Source: CAYHGV01 sp964356135 (GTDB taxonomy: Bacteria; Hydrothermota; Tepidihabitantia; CAYHGV01). Taken from it: a stretch of 23,356 nucleotides of DNA. The translations under genes were made by a program, and so were the position numbers. The DNA is taken from contig CAYHGV010000043.1 of assembly GCA_964356135.1 (NCBI GenBank), forward strand, positions 1 to 23,356, given 5' to 3'. Shown here piece by piece: positions 13,334-21,226 of this stretch (the first letter of the stretch is position 1; each line of letters starts with the position of its first letter). The notes below the pieces were generated by a model. It ran no database searches. It had not been told where the DNA came from and saw nothing but the letters and a program-made list of their open reading frames with translations.

Positions 13334-14236
13334 GTGCCTGAATTTCCCATCTTTAAGTCGGTAGAGCTTAACGAACGGGACTATCTTCATGAATTTCTCT
13401 GGCGTTACCAGCCCGAGACTTCGGAACTGACCTTTTCCAATCTTTTCACTTGGAGCCATCACTATCGATTCCAGTGGTCGATTTACAAAGATTGGCTGTG
13501 TATCATCTGTTCGATCGACGATGACCGGGGTATTTTTGCCTTTCCTCCGGTCGGACCTTCTTCGTGCCAGGATGTAACGAGAAAACTTCTCGGCTGGCTT
13601 CGGGAGACGAAGGGCGAAAAGGCGGCACGCATCGAGCGGGCGGACCGGCGTCTTGCTTCCGAGCTTGAAGGTTCTGCCGATTTTATCATCGAACCCAACC
13701 GCTCCCAGTTTGACTATATCTACCGCACCGAAGATATGATAAGCCTGGCGGGCAGGAAATACCATGCGAAGCGCAACCACATCAACAAGTTTCTCTTGCG
13801 CTATTCTTTTACCTATGGCAATCTCGCGGACGGCTATGGCAACGAGTGTCTGGAGCTGGCGGAAAAATGGTGCAAGATGAAGCGGTGCCAGGACGATTTA
13901 AGCATGGTTCGGGAAGGGGAGGCGATCCAATCGGCATTGGTTAATTTCGTGCCGCTACGATTGTCGGGCGGGGTGATTCTCGTTAAAAATCGGGTTGAGG
14001 GGTTTGCGGTCGGCGAGCTGATCAACGAAAAGACCGCAGTCGTTCACATCGAAAAAGGGAATCCTGAAATTCCGGGAATCTATGCTGTGATCAACCAGCA
14101 GTTCTGTGAACACCGGTGGAAGGATGTTCCCTATCTCAGCCTGGAGATGGATTTGGGCGAACCGAACCTGCGCAAAGCCAAGCTTTCGTATTTCCCCGAC
14201 CATATGGTGGAGAAATTCAATATCCATTTCAAATAA
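13334..14236 (+). CDS. DUF2156 (LPG-synthase C-terminal-like) protein
   Basis: 300 aa with the DUF2156 pattern: SELTFSNLFTWSHHYRFQWS near the N-terminus, LAGRKYHAKRNHINKFLLRY in the middle and a GNAT-like second half (GGVILVKNRVEGFAVGELIN, TAVVHIEKGN, GIYAVINQQFCE, DLGEPNLRKAKLSYFP). The family shares the fold of the catalytic part of phosphatidylglycerol lysyltransferases, which move an aminoacyl group from tRNA to a lipid, but stand-alone members like this are uncharacterised. The start is the GTG at 13334; no other start is available before the conserved region. It lies 36 nt after sod with no promoter between, so the two are likely cotranscribed. Confidence 0.88.
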   Translation: MPEFPIFKSVELNERDYLHEFLWRYQPETSELTFSNLFTWSHHYRFQWSIYKDWLCIICSIDDDRGIFAFPPVGPSSCQDVTRKLLGWLRETKGEKAARIERADRRLASELEGSADFIIEPNRSQFDYIYRTEDMISLAGRKYHAKRNHINKFLLRYSFTYGNLADGYGNECLELAEKWCKMKRCQDDLSMVREGEAIQSALVNFVPLRLSGGVILVKNRVEGFAVGELINEKTAVVHIEKGNPEIPGIYAVINQQFCEHRWKDVPYLSLEMDLGEPNLRKAKLSYFPDHMVEKFNIHFK

Positions 14237-14260
14237 AAAATATTTACCACGTAATACGGT

Positions 14261-14284
14261 GCGTCCAAGTTAGATAGTGGACGC
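14261..14284. repeat. Hairpin GCGTCCA/TGGACGC
   Basis: A perfect 7-bp stem with a 10-nt loop, just after the DUF2156 gene. There is no T-run. It sits in a 263-nt intergenic region made largely of small palindromes. Confidence 0.5.
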
Positions 14285-14297
14285 GACATAGATTGAG

Positions 14298-14326
14298 TCC
14301 GCCACACTTCTTGGCGGATTGGCGGA
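14298..14326. repeat. Palindromic TCCGCC/GGCGGA repeat
   Basis: TCCGCC ACACTTCTT GGCGGA followed by TTGGCGGAT. Almost the same sequence occurs at 22971-22999, and a related hairpin at 22839-22861. Confidence 0.7.
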
Positions 14327-14394
14327 TGAAATCAAAAGAAATGTCGAAAAAACGAAACGGGGGAAATCGTTAGTTCAGCCGGGGTCTTGTAGCG

Positions 14395-14410
14395 GTTCAA
14401 TTCATTGAAC
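14395..14410. promoter_or_regulatory. 16-bp palindrome, possible operator
   Basis: GTTCAAT-TC-ATTGAAC is a perfect 7-bp inverted repeat 31 nt before the -35 box of the lipoprotein gene. The regulator is unknown. Confidence 0.35.
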
Positions 14411-14441
14411 AAAAAATGTATAGGATTCCACCGAAAACGGC

Positions 14442-14468
14442 TTGACAATTTAATTTTTCGGTTATAGA
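14442..14468 (+). promoter_or_regulatory. Promoter of the lipoprotein/propeller genes
   Basis: TTGACA (14442-14447), 15-nt spacer, TATAGA (14463-14468), 31 nt before the ATG at 14500. Confidence 0.5.
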
Positions 14469-14499
14469 GTTGGTTGAGGGATTAACCGGAGGGTTATTT

Positions 14500-15321
14500 A
14501 TGATAGGAAAAACTATCAGAATCGGGTTGTATTTAGCAGTCTTTTCGTTCGTGCTCATCAGTTGTATCCACTATGCACAGCCAGAACGATGGGTGTGGAA
14601 AACTTCAAAATGTCTGTTCGCAGTGGATGAAGACGGCGGCGTGCTCTGGAAGACGCCAATTGAGAGTAGGGCAGGCGGTTCGATTGGCCCTGATACTGCA
14701 ATACTCGGATTTCGAAATGCAATTCGATGGTATGATTGTAGCGACGGTTCGCTCATTCGGGAGCTAAAGTTCGATAAAGAGATCCATGGCAGTCAGTGGT
14801 TAGGAGAGCTTATAAAGGTTCACTTAGCAGCTGACTCGTTCTATACTCTGGTTGATGGACGGACAGGCAAGATACTTGGAACCGAACCGTATGAAAGACC
14901 AGAGATGTCGAAGCGGTTTTCGGAAGACCCGGCAAAATCGCTCGTCGATAGCCTCATGCGCTCTTCGGGAAAGGGGCAGCTGGAAGACTTAGATATTCTG
15001 TTAATGCCGACCGTAAAGTTGATTTTTGCCTTTGATGAAGATGCAAACCTTGTATGGAAGGTGGCACTGCCCGAAAATTGGAAGGAGTCGGGGGATTTCC
15101 CTCGCCCTTATTATGGGAAAGAGCATACCGTGGGTGTAACCTGTAAAAAAGATATTCTTGGTCTGGACCTTTTAACTGGCAAAATTCTCTATAAAAAGAT
15201 TTTACCCGCCAGTATAGATTACAGTACCTTTTCCGGAAACGGTATCATTTTCCTGAAGCTCAAAGATGGGCATTGGTATCAATTTACACCCAAGGATGGG
15301 GAGGTGGTTTTGATAAAATAA
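14500..15321 (+). CDS. Lipoprotein with PQQ-like propeller repeats
   Basis: 273 aa from the ATG at 14500, which follows an ACCGGAGGG ribosome site; the upstream frame has no such site. The N-terminus is a lipoprotein signal peptide (basic GKTIR, hydrophobic core, lipobox LISC, Cys at residue about 22). The mature part repeats the PQQ-like strand pattern: KCLFAVDEDGGVLWKTPI, KLIFAFDEDANLVWKVALP, DILGLDLLTGKILYKKIL. Such proteins are usually beta-propeller scaffolds at the outer membrane, and the BamB family is one example. With fewer than eight clear repeats it is either partial or divergent. The propeller gene follows 35 nt downstream and is probably cotranscribed. Confidence 0.85.
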   Translation: MIGKTIRIGLYLAVFSFVLISCIHYAQPERWVWKTSKCLFAVDEDGGVLWKTPIESRAGGSIGPDTAILGFRNAIRWYDCSDGSLIRELKFDKEIHGSQWLGELIKVHLAADSFYTLVDGRTGKILGTEPYERPEMSKRFSEDPAKSLVDSLMRSSGKGQLEDLDILLMPTVKLIFAFDEDANLVWKVALPENWKESGDFPRPYYGKEHTVGVTCKKDILGLDLLTGKILYKKILPASIDYSTFSGNGIIFLKLKDGHWYQFTPKDGEVVLIK

Positions 15322-15356
15322 AAAGGTTGTTTATTAAAAAGTAAAAGGAGGTTAGT

Positions 15357-16799
15357 ATGAAACGATATATGGTCGTAAGCGGGGTGGCATTGCTTGCCGC
15401 AATGTCGGTAACCGTCCATGCGGGTTGGATGAAAACTTACGGCGGAACCGGCAATGAACTCGGTTGGTACGTTCAGCAAACGACCGACGGCGGTTATATT
15501 GTTCTGGGCTACACATCCTCGGATAGTGGGGATATCTGGTTTTTAAAGACCGATGCCACTGGTGATACTCTCTGGACAAAAATCTACGGTGGACCAGCTC
15601 CTGAGGGTGGGCATTCAGCTCAACAAACCAAGGACGGCGGTTACATCATCGCCGGCTATACCGGATCATTCGGCGCTGGCAAATATGACCTCTGGTTGTT
15701 TAAAACGGACGCCAATGGCGAAACGGTGTGGACCCGCACCTACGGCGGTCCAGATTACGATGCTGGTTACTGTGTCCAGCAGACCAAGGATGGTGGATAT
15801 ATCATTGCCGGCTACCGGGACGGTAAACGGAGCCAACAATCCGGACCTATAGAAGGGGGCGATGTTTGGCTCGTTAAGACAAATGCCAATGGTGATAGCC
15901 TGTGGTCTAAGACTTATGTATCCGAAGAAGTAAACGGCCAGGGGGAGTATGTCCGACAGACCAAAGATGGAGGTTACATCATCGCTTGCTTTTATGGGTT
16001 TGATTCGACTACCGGCGAAAGAGTCAATCTGATAAAAACCGATGATTCAGGTGACAGCGTCTGGACCTATCGTGATGCAAGTAAACTCTTCAACTGCGTT
16101 CAGGAGGTTTCGGATGGAACATACATCGCTGCCGGCGATGGAATCGTGGCTGCGGGAAACACTAATGTAGATATAGCAAAGATAGACAAAAACGGAAAAC
16201 TCTTGTGGTCAAGCAACTACGGAACTGAGCTCTTTGATGATGCCGATTATATCAATGTCACTCCGGATGGCGGTTTCATCATTACCGGTATCTACGGGCT
16301 TATATTTACAGGCGGCGGTTCTATGAACGGCGACCTCTGGCTGCTCAGGACCGATGCCGATGGCGATACTCTCTGGACGCGCATTTATGGCAAAAATCCC
16401 CAATACGACGCAGGATGGTGCGTTTGCCCGACCTCGGATGGTGGGTACATAGTTACCGGTTTGACTAAAAGCTTCGGAGCCGGAGGTTCTGATGTCTGGT
16501 TGATAAAGACCGATTCGAATGGCAAGGTATCGGTCGATGAAACGCCGGTTAGTGTGAAAAACAGGAATTGGCAAATAGTCACCTCGGTCGGTAAGCGAAT
16601 AGTTCTCGAATACAAAAATAGACCTGACGGATTTCACGCCGCCGTCTTCGATGCATCCGGCCGCAAGGTGGATGAAATCAGGAGAACCGAATCATCCGGC
16701 ACGATATCCTTGGGTGAGGGCTATTCGCCAGGTGTTTATTTTATTCGCCTTCAGTCGGATAATTCTTTGTCAACTCAAAAGGTGGTGCTGGTCAGATAG
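15357..16799 (+). CDS. Secreted seven-repeat propeller protein with Por/T9SS-like sorting domain
   Basis: 480 aa. A Sec signal peptide (MKRYMVVSGVALLAAMSV, cleavage after HAG or similar) is followed by seven repeats of about 50 aa built on (T/S)xDGGYIxxGYT ... D(L/V)WLxKTDxxGDxLWxKxYGG, consistent with a seven-bladed beta-propeller. The fifth repeat is the most degenerate (VSDGTYIAAG). Residues about 400-480 form a beta-sandwich ending FDASGRKVDEI, then SPGVYFIRLQ and STQKVVLVR, the form of type A C-terminal sorting domains of the Por/type IX system. It is therefore expected to be exported and anchored or released at the surface. A strong AAAAGGAGG box precedes the ATG. The ligand is unknown. 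Confidence 0.88.
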   Translation: MKRYMVVSGVALLAAMSVTVHAGWMKTYGGTGNELGWYVQQTTDGGYIVLGYTSSDSGDIWFLKTDATGDTLWTKIYGGPAPEGGHSAQQTKDGGYIIAGYTGSFGAGKYDLWLFKTDANGETVWTRTYGGPDYDAGYCVQQTKDGGYIIAGYRDGKRSQQSGPIEGGDVWLVKTNANGDSLWSKTYVSEEVNGQGEYVRQTKDGGYIIACFYGFDSTTGERVNLIKTDDSGDSVWTYRDASKLFNCVQEVSDGTYIAAGDGIVAAGNTNVDIAKIDKNGKLLWSSNYGTELFDDADYINVTPDGGFIITGIYGLIFTGGGSMNGDLWLLRTDADGDTLWTRIYGKNPQYDAGWCVCPTSDGGYIVTGLTKSFGAGGSDVWLIKTDSNGKVSVDETPVSVKNRNWQIVTSVGKRIVLEYKNRPDGFHAAVFDASGRKVDEIRRTESSGTISLGEGYSPGVYFIRLQSDNSLSTQKVVLVR

Positions 16800-16863
16800 C
16801 ATCTAATTTCCGTATTCTTCGGAATCCATCGAGGCTCAGAAGCCGCTCCCACAAAAAAAGGAC

Positions 16864-16892
16864 TTGCTAATCTATAAGATTTCCATTATAGT
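16864..16892 (+). promoter_or_regulatory. Promoter of the 922-aa repeat protein
   Basis: TTGCTA (16864-16869), 17-nt spacer, TATAGT (16887-16892), 59 nt before the ATG. Confidence 0.5.
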
Positions 16893-16951
16893 TGCTAGAT
16901 GCAATTCAGTCTCTTAAAAACAAAAAATATTTCACCAAAACAGGAGGGTAG

Positions 16952-19720
16952 ATGTCATTGCTATTAGTACTGGCCATCGTAACCACACCGCCGGATAGTC
17001 TCTGGCAGGTCGAATACAACCATCTCCTCGAAGGACTGGAACTGATGAACCTGACAACCCTGGACCTCGAATACGATAAGCAGTGGATACCGGACAGCTT
17101 CCGGCTGAAAGTCGTCTCGGACCTGATGAACCATCCGCTCGAGGTGCCGGACTATGTCCTGGCATCGGGCAGGAAGGTCAAGGCGTGTAAGCATGCCGCG
17201 GATTACTTTTCTTTCATGTCGAAAGAGATAACCGAAAAAGATGCGAAGCCGGATGTCTTTAAGGCAAAAGATATCGAAGGCAGGATAAAAGAGATAGTCA
17301 CTCTGACCGAAAACCACGTCAATAAAGCGTTCGCAAAACTCTCGGTCGCCGAGCGCGACAGCCTCCTCTATACTGCCCCTTCACTCTGGTCGGATGAAGC
17401 CGATTCACTTGAACGCGGCTATGCCGGTTCGCTCCACAAAGAATTCGGGGTGAAGCGCGATTCGAGCTATGGTTTGAAAATGGTGAGCCTGCTCCGGCTG
17501 TCGCAGAAAGTCGATGTCGCCGAGCTTAACCGGGCGGGAGCGACCCTTGCCCAGGGTGTCGAAGGATTGATACCTCGTGCGCAAGAATTCGTGAAGCAGG
17601 CAAATCCCCCGACCCTGACGGTTCCGGGCGTGGAAGGTCCGGTCTGGGCAGTGGTCGACCTTGGCAACGGACGCAAAGCGGTGATCGGTGGTCCGGGGCG
17701 CAATGTCTATACCGGTGATTTTGCCGCAATCGTTGACCTGGGCGGCAACGACGTCTACGAGGGGCGATGTGCGGGCGCGGTCGGCGAACTGGGTTCGCCG
17801 GTCAGTTTCGTTCTGGATTTATCCGGCGACGACATCTACCGCAACGACGAAAAATTGGTGAACCAGGGCGGAGCGTTGTTCGGCGCGGCACTGCTCTGGG
17901 ATTTGGAGGGCAACGATTCCTACACCGCATTTCATATATCCCATGGTGCCGGGCTTTATGGTGTTGGCATGCTGGTCGATGAAAAAGGTAGGGATTTCTA
18001 CCGTGACGGATATTTTACCCAGGCGGCAGGTAATTTCGGTTCAGGGGTGCTCATCGATCGCCAGGGCGACGATAGCTACCATTCGTTCAACTGGACTCAG
18101 GGTTTGGGTGGACCGTGGGGATATGGATTGTTAGCCGATGATGAAGGCGACGATGTCTACTACGCCGGCGGCCAATATCTCCATATGCCGTTAGACCCGG
18201 ACCAGTATCGTTCGTTTTCACAAGGATTCGGTTTCGGCTGGCGCGATGTCTCGTCGGGCGGAATCGGATTTTTATATGACCGGCAGGGTAATGATAAATA
18301 TATCGGTGAAGTATACGCCCAGGCAACATCCTACTGGTTCGCTCTGGGTATGATTCTTGACGAGCAGGGAAATGACCTGTACAGCGCTGCCCAGTATTCA
18401 CAGGGCGCAGGAATCCATCTTTCGGTGGGCGGGCTTTTTGACCTCGAAGGCGACGACCACTACTTTTCACGCTACGGTCCATCCCAGGGCGAAGGCCACG
18501 ACCTTGCGGTCGGCTGGCTGTGGGATAAAGACGGCGACGATGTCTACTATGCATCGGGCGGACAGGGGATCGGTTTGACGAACTCGGTCGGAATATTTGT
18601 CGATACCCGCGGCAACGACGATTACACCTCGCGCGAAGGGATGAGCGAAGGCGGTGCGAACTGGGCGCGCGGCACGGGCGGTATTGGATTATTTGTTGAC
18701 CTCCAGGGTGATGACCGCTATGCCGAAAAGGATAAAGGGAAAAATAATTCGGTCTGGACATCGGGTTCGATGGCGTTGGGTATGGACCTGGATGCGGTCG
18801 CACCCAAGAAGGAAGAGTGGGAAGATACGACCGCGGTCTTTCCGGAGCTCGATACGATGAAAACCGATTCCGCCAAGATGGAGCGGCTCTTCCACTACGC
18901 ATCGCTCTGGCAGGTCCGGGCAGACGTCGGCAAGGTCAGGACCGGCCGCCGAATGCTCAAAGAGCAGTTCGGAGCCAAGGCGGTCGAGTATATTTACAAA
19001 TACGAGTTTGCGACCTTCGACGGCCTGGCATTAGAGGCGATCGATCCAATCTTCCGAGCGTTTAAAGATACTGCCGATTACTACCTGTATCAGGGTCTGC
19101 ATTCAAAGAACGATACGACCGTTCGTAATTCAATCTATTTCTTGGGTCAGCTCCAGATTGAAGATGCGGGTGATACGCTCACCCCGATGCTTGAAGCACA
19201 GAAATCGGACAGCCTGGTCGGCGCACTGGTTTCGTCATTGGGAACGCTCAAAGCCCGAAAGGCGGTCCCGCTGATACTGAAATACTCCGACCACAAGAAA
19301 GAGCGGATGAGGCTGAGGGTCGTTTCCGCACTAGGTGAGATAAAAGACACGCTCGGGCTTCCGGCGCTGATCAAAGATTTGTCGGATAAATCGTTCCTGG
19401 TCAAAGTGGCGGCGATTGCCTGTCTCGCCGGTTTTGGTAAACCGGCACTCGAGCCGGTTATTGCCGAGCTCGATAAGGCGAAAATCGATTCTTACCAGAC
19501 GACGCTCGTCCGGACCGTCCGCAATATCTACAAGCAGCTCGGAGATACAGACAAAACCGCAGATTTGAAGAAACGGCTTGCCGAGCTCGCCCAGCCTTTT
19601 GTCGACTCGTCCTATCCGGCACTGCACGAGCAGGCGGTGAAACTGGTCGATGAGGTTGCGGGCCGAAGCGTGCTCACGCCGACGGATTTGTTCCTAAATC
19701 CGGAGGAGGTTGGGGAGTAG
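16952..19720 (+). CDS. Exported protein with 12 D-x-x-G-(N/D)-D-x-Y repeats and C-terminal HEAT repeats
   Basis: 922 aa. A short hydrophobic N-terminus (SLLLVLAIV) without basic residues could be a minimal signal peptide. Residues about 20-240 are helical. Residues about 255-590 contain 12 units such as VDLGGNDVYEG, LDLSGDDIYRN, ADDEGDDVYYA and VDTRGNDDYTS, each about 28-35 aa apart and alternating with a G/Q-rich half (QAAGNFGSGVLI). Their acidic-glycine turns recall RTX-type calcium sites but with a longer period. Residues about 730-870 are HEAT repeats (VSALGEIKDTLGLPALIKDL). The combination suggests an extracytoplasmic calcium-binding solenoid scaffold (inference). An AGGAGGG box lies unusually close, 3-4 nt, to the ATG. 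Its stop codon runs directly into 7-bp array 3. Confidence 0.85.
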   Translation: MSLLLVLAIVTTPPDSLWQVEYNHLLEGLELMNLTTLDLEYDKQWIPDSFRLKVVSDLMNHPLEVPDYVLASGRKVKACKHAADYFSFMSKEITEKDAKPDVFKAKDIEGRIKEIVTLTENHVNKAFAKLSVAERDSLLYTAPSLWSDEADSLERGYAGSLHKEFGVKRDSSYGLKMVSLLRLSQKVDVAELNRAGATLAQGVEGLIPRAQEFVKQANPPTLTVPGVEGPVWAVVDLGNGRKAVIGGPGRNVYTGDFAAIVDLGGNDVYEGRCAGAVGELGSPVSFVLDLSGDDIYRNDEKLVNQGGALFGAALLWDLEGNDSYTAFHISHGAGLYGVGMLVDEKGRDFYRDGYFTQAAGNFGSGVLIDRQGDDSYHSFNWTQGLGGPWGYGLLADDEGDDVYYAGGQYLHMPLDPDQYRSFSQGFGFGWRDVSSGGIGFLYDRQGNDKYIGEVYAQATSYWFALGMILDEQGNDLYSAAQYSQGAGIHLSVGGLFDLEGDDHYFSRYGPSQGEGHDLAVGWLWDKDGDDVYYASGGQGIGLTNSVGIFVDTRGNDDYTSREGMSEGGANWARGTGGIGLFVDLQGDDRYAEKDKGKNNSVWTSGSMALGMDLDAVAPKKEEWEDTTAVFPELDTMKTDSAKMERLFHYASLWQVRADVGKVRTGRRMLKEQFGAKAVEYIYKYEFATFDGLALEAIDPIFRAFKDTADYYLYQGLHSKNDTTVRNSIYFLGQLQIEDAGDTLTPMLEAQKSDSLVGALVSSLGTLKARKAVPLILKYSDHKKERMRLRVVSALGEIKDTLGLPALIKDLSDKSFLVKVAAIACLAGFGKPALEPVIAELDKAKIDSYQTTLVRTVRNIYKQLGDTDKTADLKKRLAELAQPFVDSSYPALHEQAVKLVDEVAGRSVLTPTDLFLNPEEVGE

Positions 19721-19794
19721 AGCGAAAGGCGTTAAGAGTAAAGCGTAGAGCGTAAGGGGTAAGGCGTAGGGAGTAAGAAGTAGAAAGTAGGAGT
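19721..19794 (+). repeat. Degenerate 7-bp tandem array 3
   Basis: Units gtaaagc, gtagagc, gtaaggc, gtaggga, gtaagaa and gtagaaa keep the 7-nt period. It lies outside the 3' direct repeat of regulator copy 2, the counterpart of array 1. Confidence 0.75.
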
Positions 19795-19819
19795 TATGAT
19801 GTATGAACAAGAGGGGGAA

Positions 19820-19865
19820 AATTGTCAATTTATTGTCAACCAGAACTAAATTTTAATTGTCAACC
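19820..19865 (+). repeat. Direct repeat DR2-left (three TTGTCAA motifs)
   Basis: TTGTCAAT, TTGTCAACCAG and AATTGTCAACC in the same order and spacing as 2208-2252. As there, it overlaps the end of the minus-strand gene (V-D-N-stop). Confidence 0.75.
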
Positions 19866-20872
19866 ACATTCTGAATCATCGGTTTTAGGGTTGGGCTTAA
19901 ATTTTCCGTCGTGATGGTTATATCGGGGTGATTTTTATTAAATACTCGGAAGATTTCATCGGCAAAGCCCTGGCCGAGAGAGCGGACGTCTTTGAAATCG
20001 AGGACAATTACCTTAAAGCGGTCGAGGCCGGCGAGCAGTCTTTTCGCTTCCGAGCGTGAGATATATTGACCTTGCTGGAGTTTTACCGATACCCGCGTTT
20101 TTTCGAAATTGTAATCGAATTCCTCCGGTGCATACTGGCTGAAGACCGCCGCAAGCTTGCGTTTCGAATGGCGATTGATACCGAAGGTAACTTCGGTTCC
20201 TTTGATAAATTTTTTTTCTTCGATAAATATGTCTCGTTTGGTATTATCAAAAATTATCGCAGTTTTATGGGAGCGAAAGATTATAGTGTCGCCGGACTTG
20301 GAGGTGAAGAAAATCCCTTCGCCGGTATGACGCTCAGGCATTGTAGTCCGCTTGCCCTTAACGATCTCACCGATCGCGGCAGCTTCATCCGAGAGGTTAA
20401 ATTTGGTAAAGATGCTGTAAAAGATACCAATCCCAAAGTCACGGATACGAAACGAACAACGGTATGGGTCAAGTGTGATTTCAACTACACATCCTTCCGA
20501 CTGTGAATGGTCGATAGCGTTGTTTAACATCTCGGTGAAGGCAAAGCTGAAAATCTCGAAAACATTTTCTATTAGATATTTCTTAAGATTGAGAGACTGA
20601 GCTATCTTATTGAACACCTGGTCTTCTTCAAGATCGGCCAAGTCGAACTTTCTTTTCAACTTCTGCACTTGCAGAATTTTAGAAACAGCAGAAGTAATAG
20701 TGTATTTTGCAGACTTTGTGCTGCCAGTTTTCATAACCATATTCTGTTGAACGAGTTTTTTCAAGTGCTTGTTTATCGCTTGTCTTGAAAATCCGAGGGC
20801 ATCGGCTATCTCTTTCCCTGAAGCAGAGCCCCTTTTTTTAATATACTTGAGTACCTTTTCTATCGTATTCAT
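19853..20872 (-). CDS. HTH-GHKL ATPase-DUF4325 (STAS-like) regulator, copy 2
   Basis: 339 aa, the same length and domain order as the gene at 2241-3260 and about 84% identical by eye without gaps. Identity is about 77% over the first 151 residues and about 90% over the rest. The recognition region GFSRQAINKHL and all ATP motifs (EMLNNAIDHS, RDFGIGI, HTGEGIFFTS) are unchanged, so both copies look functional and could bind the same DNA motif. The DUF4325 part ends in the same VVDN coded by the flanking repeat. The promoter is stronger than that of copy 1 (perfect TTGACA and TATAAT). The duplication includes flanks and arrays, so it moved as a unit. Confidence 0.9.
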   Translation of the reverse strand: MNTIEKVLKYIKKRGSASGKEIADALGFSRQAINKHLKKLVQQNMVMKTGSTKSAKYTITSAVSKILQVQKLKRKFDLADLEEDQVFNKIAQSLNLKKYLIENVFEIFSFAFTEMLNNAIDHSQSEGCVVEITLDPYRCSFRIRDFGIGIFYSIFTKFNLSDEAAAIGEIVKGKRTTMPERHTGEGIFFTSKSGDTIIFRSHKTAIIFDNTKRDIFIEEKKFIKGTEVTFGINRHSKRKLAAVFSQYAPEEFDYNFEKTRVSVKLQQGQYISRSEAKRLLAGLDRFKVIVLDFKDVRSLGQGFADEIFRVFNKNHPDITITTENLSPTLKPMIQNVVDN

Positions 20873-20878
20873 AGTGCA

Positions 20879-20906
20879 ATTATAGCAATTGTCAACTTTT
20901 TGTCAA
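20879..20906 (-). promoter_or_regulatory. Promoter of regulator copy 2, predicted leaderless
   Basis: On the minus strand: TTGACA (20906-20901), 16-nt spacer with a second TTGACA, TATAAT (20884-20879), then 6 nt to the ATG. Both hexamers are perfect consensus. Initiation should fall at the start codon, leaving no leader. Confidence 0.8.
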
Positions 20907-20932
20907 CCAGTTATTAATTTTAATTGTCAACC
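20887..20932 (+). repeat. Direct repeat DR2-right (three TTGTCAA motifs)
   Basis: TTGTCAACTTT, TTGTCAACCAG and AATTGTCAACC in the same orientation as DR2-left. It provides the -35 region of regulator copy 2. Confidence 0.75.
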
Positions 20933-20943
20933 AAGTGAAAGAA

Positions 20944-21118
20944 GTAGGGGGTAAAGCGTAGGGCGTAAAGAGTAGAGTGTAAAGCGTAAAGGGTAAGGCG
21001 TAGAGCGTAAGAAGTAGGGAGTAAGGGTAGAGCGAAAGGGGTAGAGCGTAGGGCGTAAAGAGTAGGGAGTAAGCAGTAGGCAGTAAAACGTAGGGCGTAA
21101 GGAGTATGGAGCAAGTGA
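20944..21118 (+). repeat. Degenerate 7-bp tandem array 4 (longest)
   Basis: About 25 units of GTAnnnN, for example gtaaagc, gtagggc, gtaaaga, gtagagt, gtaaagc, gtaaggc, gtagagc, gtaagaa, with one phase slip near 21025-21050. It is strongly purine-rich on the plus strand. It lies upstream of regulator copy 2 and of the promoter for the HEAT gene. Confidence 0.85.
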
Positions 21119-21168
21119 AGGATCATCGTTGTAATCGGTAAACAATCGCCGTAGCCAGAAAATAGATA

Positions 21169-21197
21169 TTGACAAGAGGGCAATTAATAGGTAATAA
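21169..21197 (+). promoter_or_regulatory. Promoter of the HEAT-repeat gene
   Basis: TTGACA (21169-21174), 17-nt spacer, TAATAA (21192-21197, followed by T), 29-32 nt before the start codon. Confidence 0.65.
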
Positions 21198-21226
21198 TCT
21201 CTTTTGATAATAAAAAGGAGGGTGGT

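Noticed and set aside
20920..21183. Minus-strand ORFs rich in LRPTLYPLRST-type residues
   Set aside because: They are translations of the 7-bp array; with a period of 7 the same pattern appears in several frames, so it is not a repeat protein.
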